Shown here: positions 8,673-16,798 of the stretch, in pieces
Numbering within the stretch: the stretch's first letter is position 1
Layout: each line of letters begins with the position of its first letter
Origin: Clostridium sp. KNHs205
Lineage (GTDB): Bacteria; Bacillota; Clostridia; Lachnospirales; Lachnospiraceae
Length of the DNA stretch: 64,000 nucleotides
Assembly (NCBI RefSeq): GCF_000702945.1
Contig: NZ_JNLE01000003.1
Location: forward strand, 2,403,501 to 2,467,500
Reading direction: 5' to 3'
The notes under the pieces: model-generated
Databases searched by the model: none
Told to the model about the DNA's origin: nothing
The model's input: only the letters and a program-made list of their open reading frames with translations
Made by a program: the position numbers and the translations under genes

Positions 8673-8710
8673 AGAGGAGACAAGCAAGTGCTGTCTCCTC
8701 TTATTTATTT
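8673..8710 (+). terminator. Attenuator hairpin between precursor and LanM genes
   Basis: AGAGGAGACA (8673-8682), 9-nt loop, TGTCTCCTCT (8692-8701), extended by a G-U pair, followed by TTATTTATTT. It begins 18 nt after the precursor stop codon. Partial terminators here are common in lantibiotic operons and give excess precursor mRNA over the modification enzyme; partial read-through into lanM is inferred. Confidence 0.7.
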
Positions 8711-8805
8711 AATAAGGTGAAAATTGTAGCGTATATCAATACCAGAGTCTTACAAAACAGATGTTTTTACGAATTACAAGGAAGGTACATGACAGGGGAC
8801 AGTAT

Positions 8806-11800
8806 ATGATAAATCTTGATAAAAGCAGTGTTATATATGAAAGAAATTATAAGGTAAGTAATTTATCCGTAAGCAATGAAAGTAAAATTTACTGGGAAAA
8901 GCTACTGGGAAAAGGAACCATGAATCATCTATATAAGAATCCAGGTATTGTTAATCATTTGAATAACGGTGAATTTGAGATTTCTGGTGATATATTCAAC
9001 CGAATCAGGGAATTGGCTTTTATATTCGAGAGCAATTTATTCTCCGGTGAAATGCCTGCTTTTTATGAAGAACATGAGGATTTTGCTTATTTTTATCGAT
9101 ATTTTCTTAAATTAGCCCAGTATTATTTTAAAATGGATCTTCCAGCTGATATCAATTATAAGGATATTACCCGTGATTTTTTAAAGGTTATCCATAAAAA
9201 GATAAAAACTATAAGCATTAGAACCTTAATTAATGAGATTCATTTTTTGAAAGCAGAGGGATATTTAAAGGGCTGCAATTCACAGGAGGAATATGAATAT
9301 TATCAGGAGAATTATTTAACGGATATTAATTATATATATGAAATCTGTGAAAACTATCCTGTAATGCTAAGAGGTATTCTGGAAACCATTGTTTCTTTTT
9401 CAGATTTTCTGACAGGAGTGCTTAACACACTTCAAGAGGATAAGGAAGAGATTGTCCGGAAGATTTTTTATGGAGAACCATTTGGTAAGATTATTTCTTT
9501 TGACGCAGACATAGCGGATAGTCACCAGGGTTCTAAAACGGTAATAAAGCTTACCTTTGATAATGGGAAAAGTGTAATCTACAAACCTCATTCACTGACA
9601 AACGAATTATTTTATCAAAATTTCTTGAATTGGATATCGGAAAAATGCAATATACCGGGATTTTCAAGAAGTATTTTGAACAGAGGGAATCACGGCTGGG
9701 AAGAAGTAATCCTACATAAAAGCTGCCTGAATATACAAGAAATGAAACATTACTATACCAGGATGGGGATTAATTTATTTGCAGCTTATCTTTTAAAGAC
9801 CAGTGATCTCCACTACGAAAATTTAATAGCGCATGGTGAGTTTCCGGTTATTATTGACCTGGAAACCTTAACAGGAACAGAGCCGGAGGCAGAAAATACT
9901 GCAGAGGCGGAAGTGAAAAGAACCTTAAGTGAGTCTGTATTATACCTTGGCTTGTTGCCGGTGTTTCATTGGGAAACAAAGGGTAAGGGAGTAAATGTCA
10001 GCGGTATTAGCGGAGGTGCAGGTCAGAAATTACCCTTTAAAATACCTTATATTATAAATAACAGAACCTCTGATATATCCATAGAATATCGATACCCAAA
10101 AACTACTGGGGGAAAGAATCTTCCCTCATTAAATGGCAGAGATATCAATGAGAGCCAATTTACAGAAGATCTGCTGACAGGTTTTCATCTGGCATATACC
10201 TTTTCTATTGAGAAGAAAGGTGAGCTGAAAGAGCTCCTGAAAGAAGTAAAAAACACAAAAAGCAGATACTTAGTAAGAGATACCCAGCACTATTCCTCTC
10301 TCCTTACGGCATCCTATCATCCGGATTTTATGATGGATGGCAGCGACAGGAATATATTGTTCTACCAGCTCTATGAAAACTGTAATTGCCATGTTCAATA
10401 TAGAAATAAAATAGTGGAAGCAGAAGTCAGAGAATTAATGAAAGGAGATATTCCCCAGTTTTATATGGAAGCTGACGGGAAAGCTTTAATATTCTCCGAT
10501 GGAACCAGAGTGGAAGACTACTTTCATAAGACTGCTTACAGCAGTTTGTGTGAACGGATAGATAATTTAAGCTATTCGCATATGGAAAAACAAGAGGTAT
10601 TTATCCGAATAACCATGGACCTGTATCCTGAAAATAGGAACGCCCGGATTGGTACAAGCAGTTTCCGGGCACAAGCTATTCGAAGAAAGGAATCTATGAA
10701 AGATACGATAATTGACAGAGAGCTTGTAGCTCAGGCAGCTGAAAAAATTGGCGACGGGTTGGTGGCGCAGGCAATTTTCAACAATAATTTAACGGAAGTG
10801 AACTGGACCGGAATTTTCAGTAATGGAACCAGGGAAAATAATAAGTTTTTCAAACCGCTGAATCCTTATCTTTATGACGGGATAGCAGGTGTTGCAATCT
10901 TTATAAATATATTAAATACAATCAGAAGAAAATCTTCGTATACCAGGTTGTGTGAAGTAATAGACCGAACCCTCTTTGCCTATACGGATTTAAGTTTGGA
11001 TAATAAGGATACAAACCATAAAAAGGAAAAAGGGATAGGTGCCTTTACCGGGGAAGCCTCTCTTGTCTACACCTATCAGATCTTATATAAAGTCACAGGA
11101 AATTTAATCTATCTGAATTATGCAAAAAGACATGTTCAGATTCTTACAGGGTTAATCGAAAAGGACAAAGACTTTGATCTTCTAAATGGAAATGCAGGTG
11201 TAATAATTGTCCTATGTAATCTTTATGAATTGACCCGTGAAGAGGAATATCTGGTAACTGCAAGGAAAGCAGCCGATCTACTGATAAAGAATGCAGTTAA
11301 TATGCCTTACGGAGCCGGTTTTCTGCTAAGTTCCTGTGAGGTTCCCTTAGGTGGGCTTTCCCATGGCAACAGCGGAATCAGCCTTGCTTTAGCCCTTCTG
11401 TCAAAAACAGCCAATACGAAAGAATATGATGAATTTATTAATGACCTGTTAACCTATGAAGAAAGTTTATATGATTCAGAGCGGAATAACTGGTCAGATT
11501 TGCGGGACGGAAAAAAGAAAGAAAGTTCTGTTTCCTGGTGCCATGGGTCAGGCGGAATTCTATTAAGCAGGATGGCACTCCTTGATACCCTTGGCAGTGA
11601 ATTTTCAGAAAGACTTACCAGGGACATGGACAGGGCGTTAAAGAATATCTCAGTAAACCCGTTAAGAGACAGCTATTGCTTATGTCATGGCAATTGCGGA
11701 AATATCCATATTGTAAATTCCTATGCCAGATATAGTGGAGATAAAGATATCATGGAAGGTTATAACTCTTTTATGGCAAGCCTGGCAACAGGAATATTAA

Positions 11801-11931
11801 AGGACAGTTCTGACATTACCTTATCCGAATACTACCATCCGGGTTTTATGACTGGCATATCAGGTATTGGCTACAGCCTGCTTAGTTTTATAAGTGACAG
11901 GATTCCCAATATATTAACACTTTCCCAATAA
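8806..11931 (+). CDS. lanM: Class II lanthipeptide synthetase LanM
   Basis: 1041 aa from ATG 8806 (AGGGGA 9 nt upstream); an in-frame ATG at 8761 lacks a ribosome site. The N-terminal dehydratase domain (DUF4135, kinase-like) shows IYKPHS with Lys260, the DLHYENLIA loop with His336 and Asn339, and IIDLETL with Asp351. The C-terminal LanC-like cyclase holds the zinc ligands Cys912 (SWCHGSGG), Cys960 and His961 (CLCHGNCG), plus the active-site region GGLSHGNSG (His853). All key residues are present and the length is typical of LanM. It dehydrates Ser/Thr of the precursor and cyclises onto Cys. No LanT, LanP or LanFEG gene follows; the next gene is accD. Confidence 0.96.
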   Translation: MINLDKSSVIYERNYKVSNLSVSNESKIYWEKLLGKGTMNHLYKNPGIVNHLNNGEFEISGDIFNRIRELAFIFESNLFSGEMPAFYEEHEDFAYFYRYFLKLAQYYFKMDLPADINYKDITRDFLKVIHKKIKTISIRTLINEIHFLKAEGYLKGCNSQEEYEYYQENYLTDINYIYEICENYPVMLRGILETIVSFSDFLTGVLNTLQEDKEEIVRKIFYGEPFGKIISFDADIADSHQGSKTVIKLTFDNGKSVIYKPHSLTNELFYQNFLNWISEKCNIPGFSRSILNRGNHGWEEVILHKSCLNIQEMKHYYTRMGINLFAAYLLKTSDLHYENLIAHGEFPVIIDLETLTGTEPEAENTAEAEVKRTLSESVLYLGLLPVFHWETKGKGVNVSGISGGAGQKLPFKIPYIINNRTSDISIEYRYPKTTGGKNLPSLNGRDINESQFTEDLLTGFHLAYTFSIEKKGELKELLKEVKNTKSRYLVRDTQHYSSLLTASYHPDFMMDGSDRNILFYQLYENCNCHVQYRNKIVEAEVRELMKGDIPQFYMEADGKALIFSDGTRVEDYFHKTAYSSLCERIDNLSYSHMEKQEVFIRITMDLYPENRNARIGTSSFRAQAIRRKESMKDTIIDRELVAQAAEKIGDGLVAQAIFNNNLTEVNWTGIFSNGTRENNKFFKPLNPYLYDGIAGVAIFINILNTIRRKSSYTRLCEVIDRTLFAYTDLSLDNKDTNHKKEKGIGAFTGEASLVYTYQILYKVTGNLIYLNYAKRHVQILTGLIEKDKDFDLLNGNAGVIIVLCNLYELTREEEYLVTARKAADLLIKNAVNMPYGAGFLLSSCEVPLGGLSHGNSGISLALALLSKTANTKEYDEFINDLLTYEESLYDSERNNWSDLRDGKKKESSVSWCHGSGGILLSRMALLDTLGSEFSERLTRDMDRALKNISVNPLRDSYCLCHGNCGNIHIVNSYARYSGDKDIMEGYNSFMASLATGILKDSSDITLSEYYHPGFMTGISGIGYSLLSFISDRIPNILTLSQ

Positions 11932-12064
11932 CTTCTTATGCCCATAATTTGAGCGTTTAAGGACAGAATGATTCATTGGTTTTCTTTTATGTTACCATAC
12001 CATTAATTAAAATAAATATATTATCAGGTTGCCGTTAAGAAAAACAGATTGGAGGTAGAGAGAA

Positions 12065-12865
12065 GTGGAGGAAATTGCATTTCGAAAATGCAGCAGGTGC
12101 GGATATGTTCATGAAAATACCAGGTTTAAGAGGGAACATTACATATGCAATAAATGCGGTACATACAATACCATGACTTTTTCAGACAGACTTGATTCCA
12201 TTGTTGATGCAGGAACCTTTGAAGAATTAAATGAAGAATTGTCTTTTCAGGATCCCATATTATTTCCAGGGTATGAAGAAAAATATGAAAAAGCAGCAGA
12301 ATTAACCGGTTTAAAGGAAGCAATCGTAACCGGTTATGGTGAAATTAACGGAATAGGTATAATGCTGGGAATTATGGATTCCAGATTTATTATGGCCAGT
12401 ATGGGAATTACTGTCGGCACGAAAATAGCCTGTTTGTTTGAAGAAGCACAAAAACGTAAGCTTCCGGTCATAATATTCTCAACTTCGGGAGGCGCCAGGA
12501 TGCAGGAAGGGATCTATTCCCTTATGCAGATGGCAAAGACAGCAGCTGCGGTGCAGGAGTTCAGTGAAGCTGGCGGTTATTATATCAGCGTCCTAACCAA
12601 TCCCACAACAGGGGGAGTAAGTGCCAGTTTTGCTTTTTTAGGAGATACTATTCTGGCAGAACCCAACGCTTTGATAGGTTTTGCAGGGAAGAGGGTAATT
12701 GAACAGACCATTAAGGAGCAATTACCGGAGGGTTTTCAAACTTCGGAATATCTGCTGGAGCATGGCTTTCTGGATGCAATTGTTCCCAGGGAAGATTTAA
12801 AAGCATTATTATTCCGGCTGTTAAAGTACCATGCAACACCAAAGGCGGATGCCTGTGCTTATTAA
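12065..12865 (+). CDS. accD: Acetyl-CoA carboxylase carboxyltransferase, beta subunit
   Basis: 266 aa, GTG start at 12065 with GGAGGT at 12051-12056. An N-terminal zinc finger (CSRCGY...CNKCGT) precedes the crotonase-fold carboxyltransferase domain (GARMQEGI, NPTTGGVSASFAFLGD, EPNALIGFAGKRVIEQT). With AccA it transfers the carboxyl group from biotin to acetyl-CoA, making malonyl-CoA. It is the first of four acc genes, 133 bp after lanM. Confidence 0.96.
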   Translation: MEEIAFRKCSRCGYVHENTRFKREHYICNKCGTYNTMTFSDRLDSIVDAGTFEELNEELSFQDPILFPGYEEKYEKAAELTGLKEAIVTGYGEINGIGIMLGIMDSRFIMASMGITVGTKIACLFEEAQKRKLPVIIFSTSGGARMQEGIYSLMQMAKTAAAVQEFSEAGGYYISVLTNPTTGGVSASFAFLGDTILAEPNALIGFAGKRVIEQTIKEQLPEGFQTSEYLLEHGFLDAIVPREDLKALLFRLLKYHATPKADACAY

Positions 12866-12888
12866 TATGAGATTAAGGGGGGAACACG

Positions 12889-13758
12889 GTGAGTAATGAA
12901 ATTCATAATCTGGACAGCGAAAAGACAGAAATGGACAGACAGGAAAACAGTACCTGGAATAATATCCTCAGTATAAGAAGCGAAAAACGGTTTAAGAGCA
13001 TGGAACTTGCGAATAATGTATTCACGGATTTTATTGAACTGCACGGAGACAGATACTTTGGAGACGACAGGGCGATTGTTGGCGGTCTGGCATATTTAAG
13101 CAACATCCCGGTTACTGTTATTTTCCAGTACAAGGGAAAAGACCTGGCAGACAGTAAATTACGGCAATATGGCATGCCGCTGCCGGAAGGGTATCGAAAG
13201 GCACTAAGGCTTATGAAACAGGCGGAAAAATTTAATCGGCCCATCATTTGCTTTATCGATACACCGGGTGCATTTCCAGGAATAAACGCAGAAGAAAGAG
13301 GACAAGCAGAAGCAATCGCAAGAAACTTATTCGAAATGTCAGCGCTTGGGGTTCCGGTAATATCCGTAGTCATTAGTGAAGGAGGCAGCGGTGGTGCCCT
13401 GGCCCTTGGAGTGGCAAATAAAGTATTTATGCTGGAGAAGGCAATCTACTCGGTAGTATCACCGGAGGGCTGTGCAAGCATTTTATGGAGAGATTCCAAG
13501 AAGGCAAGTCTGGCCTCTGAACATCTGAAACTGACAGCCAGTGATATCTATGAGGCAGGAATAATTGACCGGGTAATCAGTGAGAAAGGAACCTTTGAGC
13601 AGTTGTGTGAAAGACTTAGAAGCATCTTACATAAAGAAATCATACAATTACAAAAACTCTCGGGAATGGAACTGAAGGAAGCCAGAAGAAATAAATTCCG
13701 TGAAATCGGCAATATAAGAAAACTGAAAGAGGATGTTCTAAGACGCTTTGATGCGTAA
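12889..13758 (+). CDS. accA: Acetyl-CoA carboxylase carboxyltransferase, alpha subunit
   Basis: 289 aa from GTG 12889 with AAGGGGGG upstream, 23 bp after accD. Family motifs include ELHGDRYFGDDRAIVGGLA, PEGYRKALRLMKQAEKF, FIDTPGAFPG and SEGGSGGALALGVANKV (acyl-CoA oxyanion loop). The N-terminus is shorter than the roughly 320 aa of the E. coli protein, as is common in Firmicutes. It forms an alpha2-beta2 carboxyltransferase with AccD. Confidence 0.96.
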   Translation: MSNEIHNLDSEKTEMDRQENSTWNNILSIRSEKRFKSMELANNVFTDFIELHGDRYFGDDRAIVGGLAYLSNIPVTVIFQYKGKDLADSKLRQYGMPLPEGYRKALRLMKQAEKFNRPIICFIDTPGAFPGINAEERGQAEAIARNLFEMSALGVPVISVVISEGGSGGALALGVANKVFMLEKAIYSVVSPEGCASILWRDSKKASLASEHLKLTASDIYEAGIIDRVISEKGTFEQLCERLRSILHKEIIQLQKLSGMELKEARRNKFREIGNIRKLKEDVLRRFDA

Positions 13759-13810
13759 CAGATAAAATAAAAGGAAGGGGAAAATAATATTAGCGTATTA
13801 TGTATAATGT

Positions 13811-14305
13811 ATGAATGGTGAAAATTTAATAAGTATCCTGGAAATCTGTGAAAAGTCAGAACTGAACTATTTTAAATACTCCCTGAATGGAGAAGAATTA
13901 TCCTTTCAAAAAGGCATCTTAGCTGAAAGCGATGTTAAATATGAATATCAAAGTGTCGTAACCAAAGAAGGTGCTGACTTAGAAAAGCTGGTACAGGAAA
14001 CCACAGAAATCCTTGCTCTGGATAAAAAGCCCGGTAATAATACAGCCGGTAAAACAGGCAGCGTGGAGGAAACAGAATACGTTATCGTTAAATCAAATTT
14101 TGTTGGGGCATTTTCTGTATCGGACAGCCTTAAAGGTGGAAAAATGGCAGTAAAGAAAGGCAGTGTCTTAGGGGTTATAGAGGCAATGAAAGTATATAAC
14201 GATGTCGTGGCGCCGGTTGATGGTATCGTCGAGGAAATTTTAGCTGCTGATGGGAGCCTGGTTGAATGCGATCAGGAATTGCTTTCTATTAAGGTGAGTG
14301 GATGA
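13811..14305 (+). CDS. accB: Biotin carboxyl carrier protein of acetyl-CoA carboxylase
   Basis: 164 aa. The C-terminal biotinyl domain carries EAMKVYND with biotinylated Lys127 and the usual thumb-like hairpin. The middle is a flexible linker. A TAA 6 nt upstream in the same frame rules out an earlier start than ATG 13811. The nearest purine-rich site (GGAAGGGG) is about 30 nt away, so initiation looks weak or structured. The stop codon overlaps the accC start (ATGA). Confidence 0.93.
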   Translation: MNGENLISILEICEKSELNYFKYSLNGEELSFQKGILAESDVKYEYQSVVTKEGADLEKLVQETTEILALDKKPGNNTAGKTGSVEETEYVIVKSNFVGAFSVSDSLKGGKMAVKKGSVLGVIEAMKVYNDVVAPVDGIVEEILAADGSLVECDQELLSIKVSG

Positions 14306-15678
14306 TGGGAAAATTTAATAAGGTGTTGGTTGCAAACAGAGGAGAAATTGCAGTAAGAATAATAAAGGCCCTCAGAGAACTTGGAATAAGCACGGTGGCT
14401 GTATATTCCAATGTTGATAAGGATTCCCTGCACTTAAGAATCGCAGATGAAAAGGTCTGTATCGGCGACGCCAGGGACTCTTATCTGAACGTATACAAAA
14501 TTCTGTCTGTAGCAACAAAATATAATGTGGATGCAATACATCCGGGAATTGGATTTATGGCTGAATCCGGTGAATTTGCCAGACTGTGTGAACAGTACAA
14601 TATTGGATTTATAGGACCTGCCAGTGAATTAATAGATGCCATTGGGAATAAGAGTAATGCAAAGCTTATTGCCAAAGAGTGCCAGGTTCCTGTTATAGAA
14701 GGTGCCACTGCACCTGTTAACAGTTATGATGAATGCGAAGAATTAGGAGAACTTATAGGCTTTCCGGTATTGTTAAAAGCAACTCACGGAGGCGGCGGAA
14801 AAGGTATCCGTATTGTTAAGGAGAAGGAAAAGCTAAAGGATAATTATAATCTTTGCCGGATAGAGGCAAAGGCTGCCTTTAATAACAATGAACTGCTCAT
14901 AGAGAAAGCCGTACAGGGCTTCAAGCATTTTGAAGTTCAGATATTGGGTGATACCTTTGGAAATGTCATTCATTTAGGTGACAGGGAATGTACGGTTCAA
15001 AGGGCAAATCAGAAAGTAATTGAAGAAGCAAGGTGCGTAAACATTAAGGAAGAGGTACGGCAGAAAATCTATGAGGATGCGCTGAAAATTGCAAAACACA
15101 TTAAGTATGCAGGCCCTGGTACAATAGAATTCTTAGTACTTTCCAACGGAGATTATTACTTTCTGGAGATGAATACCAGGCTTCAGGTAGAGCATACCAT
15201 TACGGAAATGGTTACGGGAATTGATATCGTAAAAGAACAGATACGGATATTTGAAGGAGAAAGCTTAAGTGTAACCCAGGAGGATATAAAGTTTGACGGA
15301 TATGCCCTGCAATGCAGAATCCTGGCTGAAGATACACTAAAAGGCGGAATGCCCTCCATCGGTAAGATTACGAAATGGAATATGCCCGGTGGTTTAAATG
15401 TCCGGGTGGAAAGCGGATATGGCAGCGGAAGTACAGTGTCACCTTATTATGATTCCCTGATTGCCAAATTATGCTGTAAAGCACCGGATAAAGAGCAGGC
15501 TGTCAAAAAAATGTACATATGTCTGGAGGAAATGAACATAGAAGGAATAAATACCAATGTGGATTTCTTAAAGTTCCTTCTTGGCAAACCTGAATTTATA
15601 GAAGGTAATTACACAGAAGTCTTTATGAGCAAAATACTGGAGGAATATCAGTATGCCCGTATGAATTCTGCAATTTAA
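14302..15678 (+). CDS. accC: Biotin carboxylase subunit of acetyl-CoA carboxylase
   Basis: 458 aa, overlapping accB by 4 bp and preceded by AAGGTG. ATP-grasp fold: N-terminal VLVANRGEIAVRIIKA, glycine loop GGGGKGIRIV, EMNTRLQVEHTITEMVTG (catalytic region), and the C-terminal domain. It carboxylates the biotin on AccB using ATP and bicarbonate. With accD, accA and accB it is a complete enzyme placed directly before the PPTase and trans-AT genes, suggesting dedicated malonyl-CoA supply. Confidence 0.97.
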   Translation: MMGKFNKVLVANRGEIAVRIIKALRELGISTVAVYSNVDKDSLHLRIADEKVCIGDARDSYLNVYKILSVATKYNVDAIHPGIGFMAESGEFARLCEQYNIGFIGPASELIDAIGNKSNAKLIAKECQVPVIEGATAPVNSYDECEELGELIGFPVLLKATHGGGGKGIRIVKEKEKLKDNYNLCRIEAKAAFNNNELLIEKAVQGFKHFEVQILGDTFGNVIHLGDRECTVQRANQKVIEEARCVNIKEEVRQKIYEDALKIAKHIKYAGPGTIEFLVLSNGDYYFLEMNTRLQVEHTITEMVTGIDIVKEQIRIFEGESLSVTQEDIKFDGYALQCRILAEDTLKGGMPSIGKITKWNMPGGLNVRVESGYGSGSTVSPYYDSLIAKLCCKAPDKEQAVKKMYICLEEMNIEGINTNVDFLKFLLGKPEFIEGNYTEVFMSKILEEYQYARMNSAI

Positions 15679-16025
15679 GCCGGATTTCCTACCAATAAAG
15701 GCCATTTTTTATTTGAAGTTATAAAAGTGCTATTATATTTATTGAAACATAAACCGACCTTTAATCGGATTCACAGCAGCAAAAGACGCTGCCTTCTATC
15801 ACAATTAGAAGAAATACTGTTAGTTATTATCAAAGGCTATCAAAAAGAGATGAAAAATATCAATCTATGTTTCGGCTAGTTGATATTAAAATCTTTGTAT
15901 AAGAAGAATGGGGATATTAAAAATATCCATGGCGAAGCTATGTCTTTCACCAAAAGGCATGAAACTGCCAGTAAGCTAAATAAAACAATTGGTAAGCAAT
16001 CCTTGAAAGAAGGGTTGTTTTTATT
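15679..16025 (+). promoter_or_regulatory. 347-nt structured leader between accC and the PPTase gene
   Basis: Non-coding. Read as RNA it holds small hairpins at about 15752-15767 (CCGA/TCGG) and 15776-15793 (GCAGC/GCTGC), a GGATATT/AATATCC hairpin at 15912-15928, a hairpin with a symmetric internal loop at 15930-15970, and an intrinsic terminator at 15994-16027 that runs into the next gene's ribosome site. This leader-plus-terminator arrangement is what a LoaP- or riboswitch-controlled gene would show. I did not find a convincing match to a named riboswitch class. Confidence 0.5.
15930..15970 (+). promoter_or_regulatory. RNA hairpin with symmetric GAAGCU/GAAACU internal loop
   Basis: Outer stem TGGC (15930-15933) with GCCA (15967-15970); internal loop GAAGCT facing GAAACT; inner stem ATGTC (15940-15944) with GGCAT (15956-15960); 11-nt apical loop. 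The near-identical 6x6 internal loop could form tandem non-canonical pairs, as protein- or ligand-binding RNA motifs often do. It lies 23 nt upstream of a terminator. A LoaP-recognition role is a hypothesis only. Confidence 0.4.
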
Positions 16026-16027
16026 TT
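15994..16027 (+). terminator. Intrinsic terminator directly before the PPTase gene
   Basis: Stem AAGCAATCCTT (15994-16004) with AAGGGTTGTTT (16010-16020), loop GAAAG, two G-U pairs, followed by TTATTTT. It ends 4 nt before the ribosome site of the PPTase gene, so unregulated termination would silence everything downstream. Confidence 0.7.
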
Positions 16028-16037
16028 GACCCGGGAG

Positions 16038-16775
16038 GTGAAAACAATCAATGGGAAGAAGGACTTTTCTGTAAATTATTATTTGGAAGGAAAAGCTCAG
16101 GAACGCAGATATGAGGTCGTTTTAAATCTTACATATATGAACGGGAACGAGAGCCATCAGCTTATTCCATTTTTAACTTCCGAAGAACAGGATTACTTGA
16201 AATTTATCAAAAGTGATAAAAGGCTTAAAAGTTACCTGTACGGAAGGTATTCATTAAAAAAAGCAGTTTCTCAGTATAGTAAGGAAGTTCAGTTTAAAAA
16301 TATTAATATTAAAAATGGTATTTTCGGGCAACCGGTAATAGAATTGGAAGCTTTAAGAAGTCCGGGGGGAAGTCTTTCTCATTGTGAAACCTGCGCAGCC
16401 TCCCTGGTTTACGATGAAACGCTTATTATGGGAATTGACATTGAGGAAGTAAATCGAAATGTAAAAAAAGTATTGGAAAATAATATAACAGCCCATGAAG
16501 CTTCTCTGATAAAAAATCAGGCAATGCAGGAAGCCTTAGCTTTTGTTATTTTATGGACTGCCAAGGAAGCCCTGGCTAAATGCCTGAAGACCGGGCTGAC
16601 GGTTCCGCTGGAATTATATGAAGTGGAAAAGATAGAGAATCAGGATAAGTATTTTAAGCTTTCCTTTACCCATTTTATGCAGTATTCGGCATTCACCTTT
16701 GTTTTTGATACTTATGTCTGTTCCATAACCTATCCAAAGTTAATTGAGCTATCGTTAGATATTACAAATATATAA
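16038..16775 (+). CDS. 4'-phosphopantetheinyl transferase, Sfp-like
   Basis: About 245 aa. Family motifs are clear: GRYSLKKAV near the N-terminus, MGIDIEEV (magnesium-binding Asp/Glu) and WTAKEALAKCLKTGL. It attaches phosphopantetheine to the carrier-protein serines of the PKS and the free ACP. The start is uncertain: a strong site GGGAGGTG (16032-16039) is followed by no ATG at proper spacing. GTG 16038 lies within that site, TTG 16026 is in the terminator T-tract, and TTG 16083 and ATG 16137 are further in-frame options. The gene follows a terminator, so expression is probably controlled in the leader. Confidence 0.9.
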   Translation: MKTINGKKDFSVNYYLEGKAQERRYEVVLNLTYMNGNESHQLIPFLTSEEQDYLKFIKSDKRLKSYLYGRYSLKKAVSQYSKEVQFKNINIKNGIFGQPVIELEALRSPGGSLSHCETCAASLVYDETLIMGIDIEEVNRNVKKVLENNITAHEASLIKNQAMQEALAFVILWTAKEALAKCLKTGLTVPLELYEVEKIENQDKYFKLSFTHFMQYSAFTFVFDTYVCSITYPKLIELSLDITNI

Positions 16776-16798
16776 GATTAGTAGAAAGAAGGTAAAAT

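Noticed and set aside
8621-8809. 62-aa + strand frame between lanA and lanM as a second precursor
   Set aside because: It overlaps the lanA end and the attenuator hairpin, has no ribosome site, and lacks a core-like Ser/Thr/Cys pattern.
11932-12064. Terminator between lanM and accD
   Set aside because: No stable stem followed by a T-tract was found in this 133-bp gap; it holds AT-rich sequence only.
15912-16000. Possible cyclic-di-GMP (GEMM-I) riboswitch, because of CGAAGCTAT and TGCCAGTAAGC similarity
   Set aside because: The expected GEMM helix pairing and the GGNCAAA segment are missing; the pairing present places an extra TGGC/GCCA stem outside the GAAGCT loop.
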